A stretch of DNA of 64,000 bases from Cheiracanthium punctorium (lineage: Eukaryota; Arthropoda; Arachnida; Araneae; Cheiracanthiidae). The notes under the pieces were generated by a model, which did not search any database, was not told the origin of the DNA, and worked only from the letters and a program-made list of their open reading frames with translations. The translations under genes were made by a program, and so were the position numbers. Numbering within the stretch: position 1 is the stretch's first letter; the number at the start of each line of letters is the position of its first letter. Location of the stretch: NCBI GenBank assembly GCA_038373885.1, contig JAWZYV010013270.1, forward strand, positions 124,001 to 188,000, in the 5' to 3' direction. Of this stretch, positions 46,922 to 56,794 are shown one piece after another.

Positions 46922-47364
46922 CTATTGTTACGAATTTTCGGGGCGATCCGCTGTTCTGGGGCTTAAAATAGTTCAAAATTCGTATTCTACGCTTCAAATA
47001 GTTGTTTTCTGTTGCATCAAAATCGGTCTACTAGAACCGAGATACGGAGGTTTTGGTTTCTCATTCAAATGAATGCAGTTTCTAGAAATCTCGAGAAATA
47101 ATGGTCGTAGGCCTTCGGTCACTTCACTTTTGGGGACTTATTTTTGGCACCAAATTTGGCGATATTTCGATAAAAGTCGCCAAGCTTGGCGACATTTTGG
47201 TCATTTGGCGCGATTTTCCCAATAGGGCCTGAAAGTTGGTTTTCCTGCATTAAAAACGCAAAATAACCTAATATTTCTCTTCTATGACGTAATAAAATTC
47301 TCGCCTTATGTGGAATCTTCGAGAAATAGACTTTTCTGGAGTGTTCTTGTACCTTCCGCGTCGG

Positions 47365-47371
47365 CTATATG
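47365..47371 (+). promoter_or_regulatory. TATA-like element in the LTR
   Basis: CTATATG stands near the middle of the LTR, upstream of the polyadenylation signal, where a U3 promoter is expected. Transcription is not shown. Confidence 0.35.
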
Positions 47372-47744
47372 TACAAGCGAACGCTTCCCTGATAGTTCAG
47401 TGTGAGTTGAGCACCCATAGTGTGAATAGTGAGCACGCTTGCTTGACCACGCTTGAGCTCTGAGTGTGCACGTTTGCTTTGTGAATTGATAGTGTTATAG
47501 AAGCCGTAATTTGGCTTGCTTTTCGAAACTGTTTTTAAAGTGCTGTGTGTACATTTTTTATTGCTGAGTCTTGAGAGACTGTCAATGTTATCTCTCGTAT
47601 ATTTTCACTGATTTTTCGCCTGTGAAAGTGTCTTGTGTGAGAAATACAGCATTTGTGAGAGCTTGAGATCTAAGCGGACTGTTAAAAGCACATTACTGTT
47701 TGATGAATTTTGTACAATTGATTGTTCGACCAAGTTCTAGAAGC

Positions 47745-47750
47745 AATAAA
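47745..47750 (+). terminator. AATAAA polyadenylation signal in the LTR
   Basis: AGCAATAAAGTTTGTGTTCC has a canonical hexamer and a downstream GT-rich stretch, about 100 bp before the LTR end. Confidence 0.6.
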
Positions 47751-47856
47751 GTTTGTGTTCCATCCTAACAAGTGACTTTTTACTAGAATTTTCTACACCA
47801 ACTGGACTTTCGAACGACGAACCCAGGAAACAAGCAGAGATTTTCTGCAACACTAT

Positions 47857-48257
47857 TTATGATTCTAGAAGATGAAAAAATATCGCTCTTCAACCATTAA
47901 TTTTGAAGCACTCTTCCGTGGGAATGACTAATATTTTTCTTGGATAGGCCCGCTACTTTGCACTTCTTAAGATGCTGACATAATACATTTAAATGCCCAT
48001 TTTAAAGGGACATATAAAACACTTCTTACATGTTAGTTTCTGCTGGATTAGTCGTGGTTCATACAAAATTAATAATTATTGATGAGTTGTATAACTACTT
48101 GCTTGCTACTGAACTAGGGAGCATATAAATGATATACTTTTTGTAGGGTTACACTAGAGATTTACGATTGTTAATTTTGCGATCTACCGACAGTAATAAT
48201 GCAACATAACAAAATAAATATTTATTATTATGGCGTATACACGCTCACAGATGAAAA
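47857..48257. other. Non-coding DNA between LTR and Helitron
   Basis: Nothing recognised. Confidence 0.5.
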
Positions 48258-49213
48258 TCCTAACTAATATTATAAATGCGAAAGTGAGTTTGTTTATTTA
48301 TTTGTTTCTTTGTATAATTATGACGCTTCCATGCCTAAACCGCTGAATCGAATAGGATGAATTTTGGTTTAGATATAGATTGGACCTTGGAGAAGGTTAT
48401 AGGCAACTTAGAATTTTAGATTTTTAAGTACTTTTTTAATTATTAATTAAAAACCGTTTTCACGTTGCCATGCTTGGCGAGTTTCGCCCGTATCAAATGA
48501 TTCATGTTTTGAGCTAACAAGAATGCTATTACTTCAAAGAAGAAGCGCGTGCATCTGAAAAAAATTAAATAACACAGAAATTATGCCAGTATTATGTCAA
48601 AATCTATCTATGTATAATAATAAAAATGAATGTTCTCCAGACAAATCTACAGATTGCAGAGCTTTGAAAATTTGTGCATATAAGCCCTTGACTTCGATAA
48701 AGTGCACCTGAAGCTCAAAATTTTGAAACTTTAATTACCTTTCTAATTATTAATTAAAAACCGTTTTATCGCTCGAACAAAATGATTTATGCTTTTGAAA
48801 TAAAGCAGAAATTCTATTTGCAGATTCACATGCATTGAAAAAGATGAAATGGTATGGAAATTATATCGATTTAACGCCAAATTAAAAAGCATTAGAAAGA
48901 AAAGTCCAAATGTGTTCCTTAAAGTTTATAAATTTCCAAATCCTACCTATAATATAAATGTGTACGTTTGTGTGTTTAGATGTTTTTGACTCAATCACAC
49001 AAAACTGGTTGAACGGATTTGGAAAAAATTGTGATGAAGATAGCTTTTGCCCTGGATTAACATACAGGCAACCTTCCATGCATATAGCATAAATAATTCT
49101 TTTACAAAAACACTCAAAATAATTCTAATGCATTGCGCTCTATGGAAATTTCATAGCTACTAAACCGATTCTAAAACTTTTTTCACTAATTGAAAGTTAT
49201 ACTATTCCTGAGT

Positions 49214-49448
49214 TTTATTGTTTTTTTTTTTTGTGGATTAAGACCGATTGACTGCACTAGGGTCCTAGGCCTATATGGGGAATTCCTCTGTGGGGAACAT
49301 TCTAAGGGATCCTAGCCCGTATTTAGGTGAGGTTTTGAGAAAATCACGGAAAACTGCGAGAGCTAGGTCGACAGGCGCGACCGGGGTTAGAACCTGGCAC
49401 CTCCAGCTTTCCAGTTTTGAGAGCAGAACCTCTTAGACACTGGTGGGA
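49214..49448 (-). mobile_element. tRNA-derived SINE (family S3) with target duplication
   Basis: TCCTGAGT occurs at 49206-49213 and 49449-49456, a perfect 8 bp target duplication. The T13 run at 49220-49232 is the poly(A) tail on the reverse strand. The head, read in reverse, contains CCAGGTTCTAACCCCGG, a B-box-like sequence. The insertion splits a module of the surrounding Helitron-like element, so the SINE is younger. Confidence 0.85.
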
Positions 49449-49878
49449 TCCTGAGTACTATAGGCTACCTTTTATGCATATATCACAAATAGTTCTTTTA
49501 CAGGGATGCTCATAAGAATTACATTACGCTCTATGTGTATCTCTGCAAGTATTGAACCGATTCCAAAACTTTTTTCACTGTAGCGGCTAAAATTCATGCA
49601 TGTAGCGCAAATAGTTCCTTTACAGGAACACTCAAAATAATTTATCTGTAGCTATAGATCTAGCGATAGAGGGTATCTCTGTAGCTATCGAACCGATTCT
49701 AAAGCTTTTTCGCTAATAGAAAGCTGCACTGTTCTTGATTAACATAGGCTAAAATTCATGCATATAGCATAAATATTTCTTTTACAAGAACACTCAAAAC
49801 AGTTCGCAAATACTGTCGTAACTGTCTCTATTAGCCAAATGCCTGAAAAAATCTAAATTTAGTAACTCTGCATACTCT

Positions 49879-49929
49879 CTTATTTTAAATGAAGTATAAT
49901 ACCATGCATTATACTTCATTTAAAATAAG
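49879..49929. repeat. Perfect 22 bp inverted repeat with 7 nt loop
   Basis: CTTATTTTAAATGAAGTATA plus AT, loop ACCATGC, then the exact reverse complement. No mismatch in 22 pairs. Confidence 0.95.
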
Positions 49930-50559
49930 TAAAAAGCAAATAATATTTAAATGCAGTTTCTTTTGTCGCAAACATATGTGTTATTCACACGAGCTTCCTT
50001 TCTCTCTGGACCTAACTCTAAAGCCGGCGCGGACGAAGTAGCGGGTAGCAGTTGGTCATAAATATTTTCGATACCTCGAAATGATAAATATTTCAGTAAA
50101 ATATATTCGATACGTTCTGGTCTATTGTTAGTAATAGACAAATAGTCAATAAATAAATAAATATTTAATACTGAGGTTAATAATTACGCAATTGCCCTTA
50201 AAACTACTAAACGCAAAATTAATATATTTTACAGGGCTGCACAAAAGACTACGACATGCAAAATTTACGTCTTATAGGCGGTAGTAGTGGAACGTAACAA
50301 ATTAAATTGAGGTACTTGAAGTAATTTAATATTGAGGTACACAACTACATGCTCACCATTGACGTTAAGTTAATATATATTTTGCAGGGATACAATAAAT
50401 ATTTTCGATAAGTTACAGCCTTTTGGTGGTAACTGCGAGACATAAGAAAGTACATGTTTAATCTTGAGGTGTATAACTATATGCTTGCCATTTAAAGTGT
50501 TTAGTACCACTAGTCTAGGTTGAAAAAAGTTATTTCAGATGTACTGTACTCGGTAAAAC

Positions 50560-50770
50560 CTACACGAAGGATGTCTGCCTAGGGGAGTGCCTTTGGTGGA
50601 GATCTTATTAAGCGGTTCAAACGTGTATTCACGTTACTTCTGGAGAAATCCTCCCAAAACTCCAGACGTTACATCGACATCTGTGGAATTAGCTAGAACT
50701 CAGGACCTTCATACTTTAGCCATCTATCATCATTCAGTGTCTTATGCACTTGACCATGGTAGGGCCATAT
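50560..50770 (-). repeat. SINE-like repeat (family S3-like)
   Basis: Resembles 20990-21190 in order and spacing: TGCCTTTGG, GCGGTTC, CTTCTGGAGAAA, ACTCCAGAC, AGAACTCAGGACC. A 65-codon open frame inside it is incidental. Confidence 0.5.
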
Positions 50771-51009
50771 GTTATTTCAAATAACTTTTTGTTCCAATTC
50801 ATTTTATTTCGGTCAAATACAGTTCGTTTCTTCAAATTACGTTCGCAATCCGTTTGACGATTTTCTCTCCCTTTTATTTTGAAAAGTGAAACCAATCGAC
50901 ATTGTCGATACTGTTTCTAGGTTTTAAACGAAGAAAATATATCAGCATACATATTCCAAATTTTGAAATTTAAGAATATATTCTGCATAGTTCAAAAAAT
51001 AAAAATAAA

Positions 51010-51070
51010 AAAACATGAATTTAAGAATATGTTCTGTATATTTCAAAAAATAAAAATAAAATAAAATAAA
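51010..51070 (+). repeat. Direct repeat flanking the helicase region, left
   Basis: ATGAATTTAAGAATATGTTC and the next 30 bp recur at 54584-54640. A third, weaker copy precedes it at 50960-51010. Confidence 0.8.
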
Positions 51071-51240
51071 GTGTGTGCGTGTAATCTTTACGCGCGATTG
51101 AAGTAAAACTTCTTTGACGTTTACGACACATATCACTGAAATGATTAAACTTTAACTTAAAATTAATATCATATTACAATTTAATTATATTTATTATCTA
51201 TGTACTTTACAAAGATTATATAAATGTTATATTCATATTA

Positions 51241-51580
51241 TTAATTGGAAATAGGTACTTGAATGTCATCATAATTTTTTAGGTATGAAATTATAGGTTT
51301 GTGGTAACTATAATGGGAAACGTAAATTTTACTCTCTAAATTTGCTAATTTTCTTGAAAATACAGCATCTATCGTTGTGTCGAAACGCATTGTTGATTGA
51401 AGTCGAGAAGTATTCATAGTTAGATTAATTTTGTCTTTTAAAAAATCAACAAACGGCGGAGATTCTTGAGAGCGAAAATTAACATTAAAATCTCCAGTAA
51501 GAATCATCGGTCATTCATGATAATTACTTAGAATCCAGGAAGTGTCCATGTTGTAGTATTATATTTTAACTGTTTTCTTA
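51241..51580 (-). pseudogene. Endonuclease (EEP) domain relic of a mobile element
   Basis: Endonuclease/exonuclease/phosphatase-fold domains nick target DNA for LINEs, and some Helentrons also carry one fused behind the helicase. The 88-codon frame starts PMILTGDFNVNF; GDFN is the signature motif with its catalytic Asp and Asn. Further on come TTIDAVFSR (about residues 64-72 counting from the upstream in-frame text) and SYHKPIISYL near the C-terminus, the end of the fold. Upstream of the ATG, the same frame reads WILSNYHE, a stop, then P, so the domain continues past a premature stop. Only the C-terminal half of the domain (usually about 200-230 residues) is visible. It lies downstream, on the same strand, of a decayed Helitron helicase, but beyond that element's likely 3' end, so origin from a Helentron or from a LINE is open. 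Confidence 0.7.
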
Positions 51581-52110
51581 TACCATTGTTCCTTCTGGAG
51601 GTTGGGTATGAATGGGGGAATGTCCGTAGTCTAGTATTATACTTTAACTGTGTTCTTTAACTGATGTTTTCCTCTGTTTGTTGTGTTCGAATGCAGATAA
51701 TCTACTTTTTTTTTGTGTTTTTCTATCACAGTGTTCTTAAGCATTGATTTCGTCTGCTGGTAGGTTTCGAATTATTATTCTGTATCCGTGTTTTTAAACT
51801 GCAGGTTCTGTCTATTGTTTGGGATTGACTGCAGCCAGGGTCCATTTCTTTGTGGTGTTCCATCCCCGTGTTAAACCGTTGCTTGCTCCGTCTTGAGGTT
51901 GGGTTAGAATCCACGGAGTGTCCATTTGTTATTCTTTTGGTTTGTTCTTAAACCGTTTGCAGCCAGTGTTTGTTTCTTTGTGGTGTTACATACTCGTGTT
52001 CTTAAACCGTTGTTTCATCTCGATATCGGTTTAGCCTCTAAGAAGTGTCCGTGTTGAACTATTATTCTTTCACTGTTTTCCTAAAACGTTTTTATGTAGG
52101 GTTTGAATCG
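51530..52110 (+). repeat. Diverged tandem repeats
   Basis: Words such as AGAATCCACGGAGTGTCC, TATTCTTTnACTGTT, GTTCTTAAACCGTT and TTTCTTTGTGGTGTT recur at irregular 100-200 bp intervals. Open frames here show no family motifs. Confidence 0.6.
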
Positions 52111-52285
52111 AGAGACGAGAACCTCCTGAGAGGTTGAGATTACATGCAAAATATTATGTTGGATGTACCTTTAAAACGCTTATTGATATATAAAATAAAG
52201 ATTGATGTCTCAAAGATACGCTCTTGACTGTTTTTCTTGCCCTTCCTCTCCCTAACTCTAACAGGTTCCGCGTATTTTTACAGGA

Positions 52286-53060
52286 CTAGTGATCGCCCAG
52301 TGGTCGAAATTCGACCGAAATATATTAAACCTCTAAATAAGCATTGCTTATACCTCTGTAATCATTGCTTATAACGCTTTTTATTTTGTTCTATTACGTC
52401 AGCTCCTAGCTCCTAGCGTAGTTTCTTTTGAGAGATAAGTGAATGATAAAATAGCGTCAGCTCCTAGCCTCATTATGCATTAATTTTTCCAGTTATTTGA
52501 AAAATACGAACGATTAGAAAAATGAGGTATAACTTGGCTAAGCCATATTTAAAAAGCGGCCGTACGTTTTTTGGCATTTCCCGGTTTATTTTACTCATTT
52601 TATTATTTATTTATTTATTTATTTAATTTCCTATACTGCCCAGGTTTTGTCAAGGCTATACAGTTATTTCGTGTATCTTTTTAAAAGTATATAAAATTTA
52701 AGTAGAAAATTAATAATAACATCTCAAACCAAGGAATGATCGAACACTACATTTCTGCGACGTACAATTGAAAAACTGGCGGCTTCAATACTATTCATTT
52801 TTTTTTTCAAATGTTTGTCCTTGAGACTTACTAATTGTCATCGCAAACGCAGGTATAATTGGAAATTGGTTTCTTTTGAGAGATAAGTGAATGATAAAAT
52901 AGCTCCAGAATATATTGTACATGGGACATTTCGAATTGTCCGTTTATTTGGAATCCAAATTTTCCTACTGCATGGGATTCTAGTTAAAACTTCACAATTG
53001 ATAGCATAACGGTGCATAAACTTGATGCGCATTCGTGCTCCATTGATTAATGCTTCCTTT
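52286..53060 (-). mobile_element. Decayed autonomous Helitron, 3' part
   Basis: On the reverse strand the hairpin GGTCGAA-T-TTCGACC is followed by ACTGGGCGATCACTAG and T, a canonical Helitron 3' end at 52286. The helicase relic lies just upstream. The 35 bp block at 52421-52455 duplicates helicase-coding sequence at 52869-52903. The 5' limit and the Rep domain were not found. Confidence 0.7.
52735..53060 (-). pseudogene. Helitron PIF1-like helicase, C-terminal relic
   Basis: Helitrons encode a RepHel protein whose PIF1-family helicase unwinds DNA during rolling-circle transposition. Reverse-strand translation gives, in order, LINGARMRIKFMHRYAINCE (about 53050-52990) and VLT, then WIPNKRTIRN (the FIPRI/L-like stretch). 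After a frame change come LSLKRNQFPI and FAMTISKSQGQTF (about 52890-52805), the highly conserved QFP...AMTINKSQGQT helicase motif, and finally PPVF followed by QLYVA (about 52770-52740), matching PVFTHGQLYVALSR with the middle lost. Frame changes, a one-base shift before LSLKRN and missing residues after QGQTF make it inactive. Walker A and B regions were not found upstream. The identity is firm because four family landmarks appear in the right order. Confidence 0.85.
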
Positions 53061-53159
53061 GTACGGGAATGGATTAGTTGCAACGATCGAAAGGAGAAAA
53101 GGGCGAGTTGCACCGTTGAAGATGATGAATTTAATCCACGGCCGCGAAATGGAAGGGAC

Positions 53160-53365
53160 AATCATTGAGGAACACTGTGGTCGCGCAATGGGCCAGCGGT
53201 TGCATTTTTTGAAGAGGCCCTACAGCAACGGCCGGACCCAGTGAGGTTTTTGGGGTCTTGCAAAGCGCCAGCAGTAGCATATTTTCGAGGTACCCCTTAC
53301 AGCGATAGCCGGACCAAGTGATGTTTTTTGGGGGTGTCGCAAAGACCAGCGATAGCATGTATTTT
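53160..53365. repeat. GC-rich 75 bp tandem array
   Basis: Units share TACAGCRAYRGCCGGACC (from about 53220 and 53296, period about 75) and GCGCCAGCAG/GACCAGCGATAGCAT-type text; a diverged first unit starts near 53165. It is much richer in GC than its surroundings. The long open frame across it on the reverse strand follows from the periodicity. Confidence 0.75.
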
Positions 53366-53636
53366 CGAGGGGGAGCAAGATATGGATTTCGGTGCAATTC
53401 GCCCCTCGATTTGATTGATAGCTGTTGGCACGGTTACAATTGACCCCCGTCCCTTTGTATTACTTAAGTTTCTAATCAGTAAAACTATGCAATTAACTTT
53501 CAACACTAACATATGTGGTGGCAAACTATGGTACTTTTCGATTAGCCGGCGTAAATCCCACCAACAATTTTTTTCTTGGCGACATTAAAAGACTAAAACA
53601 TCGTTGTTTCCCAAAACAAAGCCAAAAGTATTAATG

Positions 53637-53810
53637 GTACTTACGTATTATCCTGGCGGTCATTACCACCAAACAATTTTTTCGTCAAATGTGCTGGTAA
53701 ACTGTTGCCAATCGTATTCCAAACCATCAATAATTTCTTGTGTCCGGTGTTTATCTTGGCGAAAAATTGCTCGTCTTTGCGGACCGCCGGGATAATATGT
53801 AAGTACCGTA
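53637..53810. repeat. Inverted repeat with 26-29 bp arms
   Basis: GGTACTTACGTATTATCCTG plus GCGGTC at 53637 is matched in reverse at about 53780-53810. A 48-codon reverse frame between them (YYPGGPQRRAIFRQD...) is open but I do not recognise it. Nearby, CCACCAACAATTTTTTT and CCACCAAACAATTTTTTC are direct repeats. Confidence 0.65.
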
Positions 53811-55690
53811 TTAATCAATATACAAAAAAAGTACTCATATACAAATTACAATGTTTAAACGTATCAATATACTAAAAAGAAATTTGTATGTTTATTGGAT
53901 TGATCGTTCGTTAAAATTATGGCAATGGAAAAAACATATGGAATTAAATTAGCATTCCAAAGTATAGAAATGCGGATGCAAGAACTTTGTACTGGAAATG
54001 ATGCTCAGTGATTCTCGTTAGGTTTCTTTGCAATTGGCGCAGGTTTCAATTACTTGGCTTTTTATCGGCTGACTGAAAGTTATCCAAACTATTAACAGTG
54101 AAATAACTCAAAAAATCCAATTAGTAATTTTACTGTCATCATAGCAAATTATTTTATCGTGACTATGATATGTTCTCAGTTCACCGTGTATTTGATTAAG
54201 CATATCAGTATTAGCAAAAGTACTATCATCATTTTTAAGGGCTAAAATAACTGACTTCTATATATCTGTTACCCGAGAGTATGTTTTGTCGGAAATATTT
54301 CCATGCACCTCATTAACAATGTAATATTATTTTCATCCCCTATTGATTGCTGATGTATTTCGATAATATTTTCACTAAACTGGCGATTAATTTCATTTTT
54401 GGAGAATTTTGTTGGAATAATATAACCCTATTGTAACTTAATGCTGTTATTTCAAAATGGACACAACAATGGAACCATTATCCGCGCGCACGTCACTTCC
54501 TTTACTCAGAGTTACTTCCGTCAGGAAAAAAAAAATTGAGTTACTCTCTAGTTGCGCCTAAAGAAGTTCTACTTCAAAAATAAATGAATTTAAGAATATG
54601 TTCTGGATATTTCAAAAACTAAAACTAAAACTAAAATAAATTTATGGAACTAGAAAAAAAAACCTGAATCACTCTTTAAAATTATATTTTGAAATTTGAA
54701 AAGTGAATCTCAGAAAAGTCATGCATTTTTCAGCTTTGGAATAATTAATATGACTTGAGTTATAAAAATTCTTAGTTTCGAGTTTCCACTAAAATAGTTT
54801 ATAGCAAAATTCTTATTACATAAAAAAAAAATCCTAGCTGCACAAATAGATTGAGTACTGTAACATTCAGAAACCAAAACATGAAAAGGTTGAATATATA
54901 TTAGAGACTACTACCAAATTTAAGAGATTAGATTTAAATTTTTGCAATTTACAAAATGAAATTTCTGCCATTTTTTTTAGAGCGGCACTAAATAACATTG
55001 TCACCGAATAGAATTTATTCACTCTGATTTGTAACATTTTTTTATAAACAGTTATTTTAAAAGATACTAGAAATCGAACCCAGGAACAGACCTTTTCAAT
55101 TACATTGGAAATTTCTTTCAACACTTTCGACATAAGATAATCATTCTCCGAATTGTTTCATTTGTTTTCCCGTTATATCTTAGTTGTGAGCCTGACGAGA
55201 CAGTTAAACATATTTTATATCCAGAAAAGAATACTTCCTCATTTTATTACGTCAAGTCCATGAAAGGGTGCCTTTCCATTGCTGCCGTTAAATCTAGAAA
55301 TGCAGTCAGGATAAACGTTTCCGTCTACATGATATCATTGTTAACGTTTATGAGCCGCAGACACCATAACGCAATTAAAATGTCGGGGTTTATAGTCTCT
55401 TTGTGCATTTGCGTTTCTTTTTTGTTTACATTCTCCTTTTAAGTATTTCAGTCATTGTTAAAAGGAATAAATGCGCTGTTTCAATAAATAGAACAAGATG
55501 ACAGCTTATCAATTATTAATTACACAGGGTTGTCCAAATAATATTACCATTTTAATGGGAGAGAAGTATACATTAATCCTTTGCTGTCGTATTAAATTAA
55601 TACATGGCGGTCATGCTAGTCGGAATTAATTTTGTTTGAAAAAAATCATAACACATAACCTTCAAAATTAATGAAGAGAAACAAAATTTA
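53811..55690. other. AT-rich non-coding DNA
   Basis: It includes the right-hand direct repeat at 54584-54640 (see 51010) and a possible isolated Tc1/mariner-type end TACACAGGGTTGTCCAAATA at 55521. No gene recognised. Confidence 0.5.
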
Positions 55691-55734
55691 TGCCAGATTC
55701 GTTATCTCCAATTGTTGGAAGTGCCTCCCCAGAT

Positions 55735-55925
55735 ATTACTGTGGTGAGCGGAACACTTTCTACCATCATGGGCCTGTGTTCGAGTCCCAAGCCCGGGTTG
55801 TTAAATTGTCCGCTCTTTCACGGGTACAACGTGGGTCCATCTATTGGCTACACCCATACTAAAGTGGCCAACACTTCCGACCTTTGTGGTACCCAATTCT
55901 CATGGACAGCAAGTACCCACTATTC
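55735..55925 (+). mobile_element. SINE family S2 copy
   Basis: GTTCGAGTCCCAAGCCCGGG is the B-box part; then ACAACGTGGGTCC, AAAGTGGCCAACACTTCCGA and AGCAAGTACCC follow as in the 41.9 kb copy. The A-box part (TGGTGAGCGGAACACT) is recognisable but diverged. Confidence 0.7.
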
Positions 55926-56214
55926 GAAAAATAATAATACTGAAAGCACAGTATTAATTTGTAAACAGTTTTCTTGGTTCAGAGGGAGTGTAAACTGATA
56001 TTTCTTACAATGGAGAACAATATAAAATTAATATTATGAGATCGGTATGGTTCTTTGCTGTGTGTGCATAGAACCTAATGCATCCTTCAATCTATGGACC
56101 TTGGTTCTCAATGAAGGTGTCAAATGTTTTGCACCATACTGGCCATTACTCTTTCACACATGTCATTAATTAGTAACATCTTTTAAGTATGGCAGAATTT
56201 CTTTTGGATAACCA

Positions 56215-56348
56215 TGCACTGGGCTCAAAATTAGAAGCTCCTTAGCAAAGTCAAACTTCCTCCCATTGGGGCATACTAAAATCTAAGCCGCAATGAATTA
56301 GCCCTTCGCCGTCCTATGTAGGAGCGCGGTTGCCAGCTCCCTCCGCGG
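56215..56348 (+). repeat. Dispersed repeat family A, copy 7 (3' fragment)
   Basis: GGGCTCAAAATTAG, AAAGTCAAACTTCCTCCCAT, GGGGCATACTAAAAT and GCGGTTGCCAG follow the 3' order of copies 1 and 4. The word GCGGTTGCCAGC is repeated at the end. Confidence 0.65.
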
Positions 56349-56734
56349 TTGCCAGCGGGCATTAGTAACGATAACAACAGAAACAACGATACTTGGAACC
56401 ACCCCTAAGGTATTCGTTTTCCAATAAAAATAAGAATATTCTAAATCCGTCTTCATGATAAAAAATATCGCCAAACCTGCAAGAAAAAACAAAAAAGATT
56501 GAGATAATTTGAAGATCTCCTCCTATTTCTTTATGTCCATCAAAGGTAATAGGATGAAAAGTTCAAATAGTGGTACTTTTTGAAAATTAGCATGGATTTA
56601 CTAACGTATCTTTCAAAGAAAACACGTGGCTAATACTGGAATAAAAAATTCTATTTAATTCCATTGAAGAAATTTTCGGAGACAAGCCAAGAAATCAGAC
56701 GTATACTCCAGTGGACTGATAGTCTGCACCATCA

Positions 56735-56790
56735 TGATACACTCTCTACCATCCCTTGAATATTTTTTAGAACAGTCCTGTATTACCCTG
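56735..56790. mobile_element. Family E MITE, end fragment
   Basis: CACTCTCTACCATCCCTTGA, ATATTTTTTAGAACAGTCC and ACCCTG then TA match the right end of the 62.6 kb element. Confidence 0.5.
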
Positions 56791-56794
56791 TATA

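Larger units (their letters stand above)
46926..47852 (+). mobile_element. Solo LTR, 927 bp
   Basis: It starts TGTTACGAATTTTCGGGG and ends TTTTCTGCAACA, with TGTT/AACA inverted ends, and is flanked by CTAT at 46922-46925 and 47853-47856, a 4 bp target duplication. A TATA-like CTATATG (47365) and an AATAAA signal (47745) fit a U3-R-U5 layout. No internal retrotransposon region adjoins, so this is a solo LTR left by LTR-LTR recombination. A Gypsy-type origin is likely from the TGTTACG start and the 4 bp duplication. A diverged fragment lies at 7.3-7.6 kb. Confidence 0.85.
48258..50055 (+). mobile_element. Composite Helitron-like element
   Basis: It begins TCCTAACTAATATTATAAAT and GCGAAAGTGAGTTTG, a 5' end known from arthropod Helitrons, and ends GCGCGGACGAAGTAGCGGGT plus AGCAGTTGG, close to the usual CGGGYNNCAGCTAG end with two changes. 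The inside has modules repeated about 310 bp apart (TAATTATTAATTAAAAACCG at 48437 and 48748) and TTCTTTTACA...CACTCAAAA modules at 49.1, 49.5, 49.6 and 49.8 kb. A SINE interrupts it. It may be two or more Helitrons merged. Confidence 0.55.

Noticed and set aside
53131..53397. 88-codon reverse frame with internally repeated peptide
   Set aside because: The peptide repeats reflect the 75 bp DNA array; no homologous frame is kept in the neighbouring units.
55521..55560. Further Tc1/mariner element starting TACACAGGGTTGTCC
   Set aside because: No matching inverted end could be found downstream, so only an isolated end is possible.
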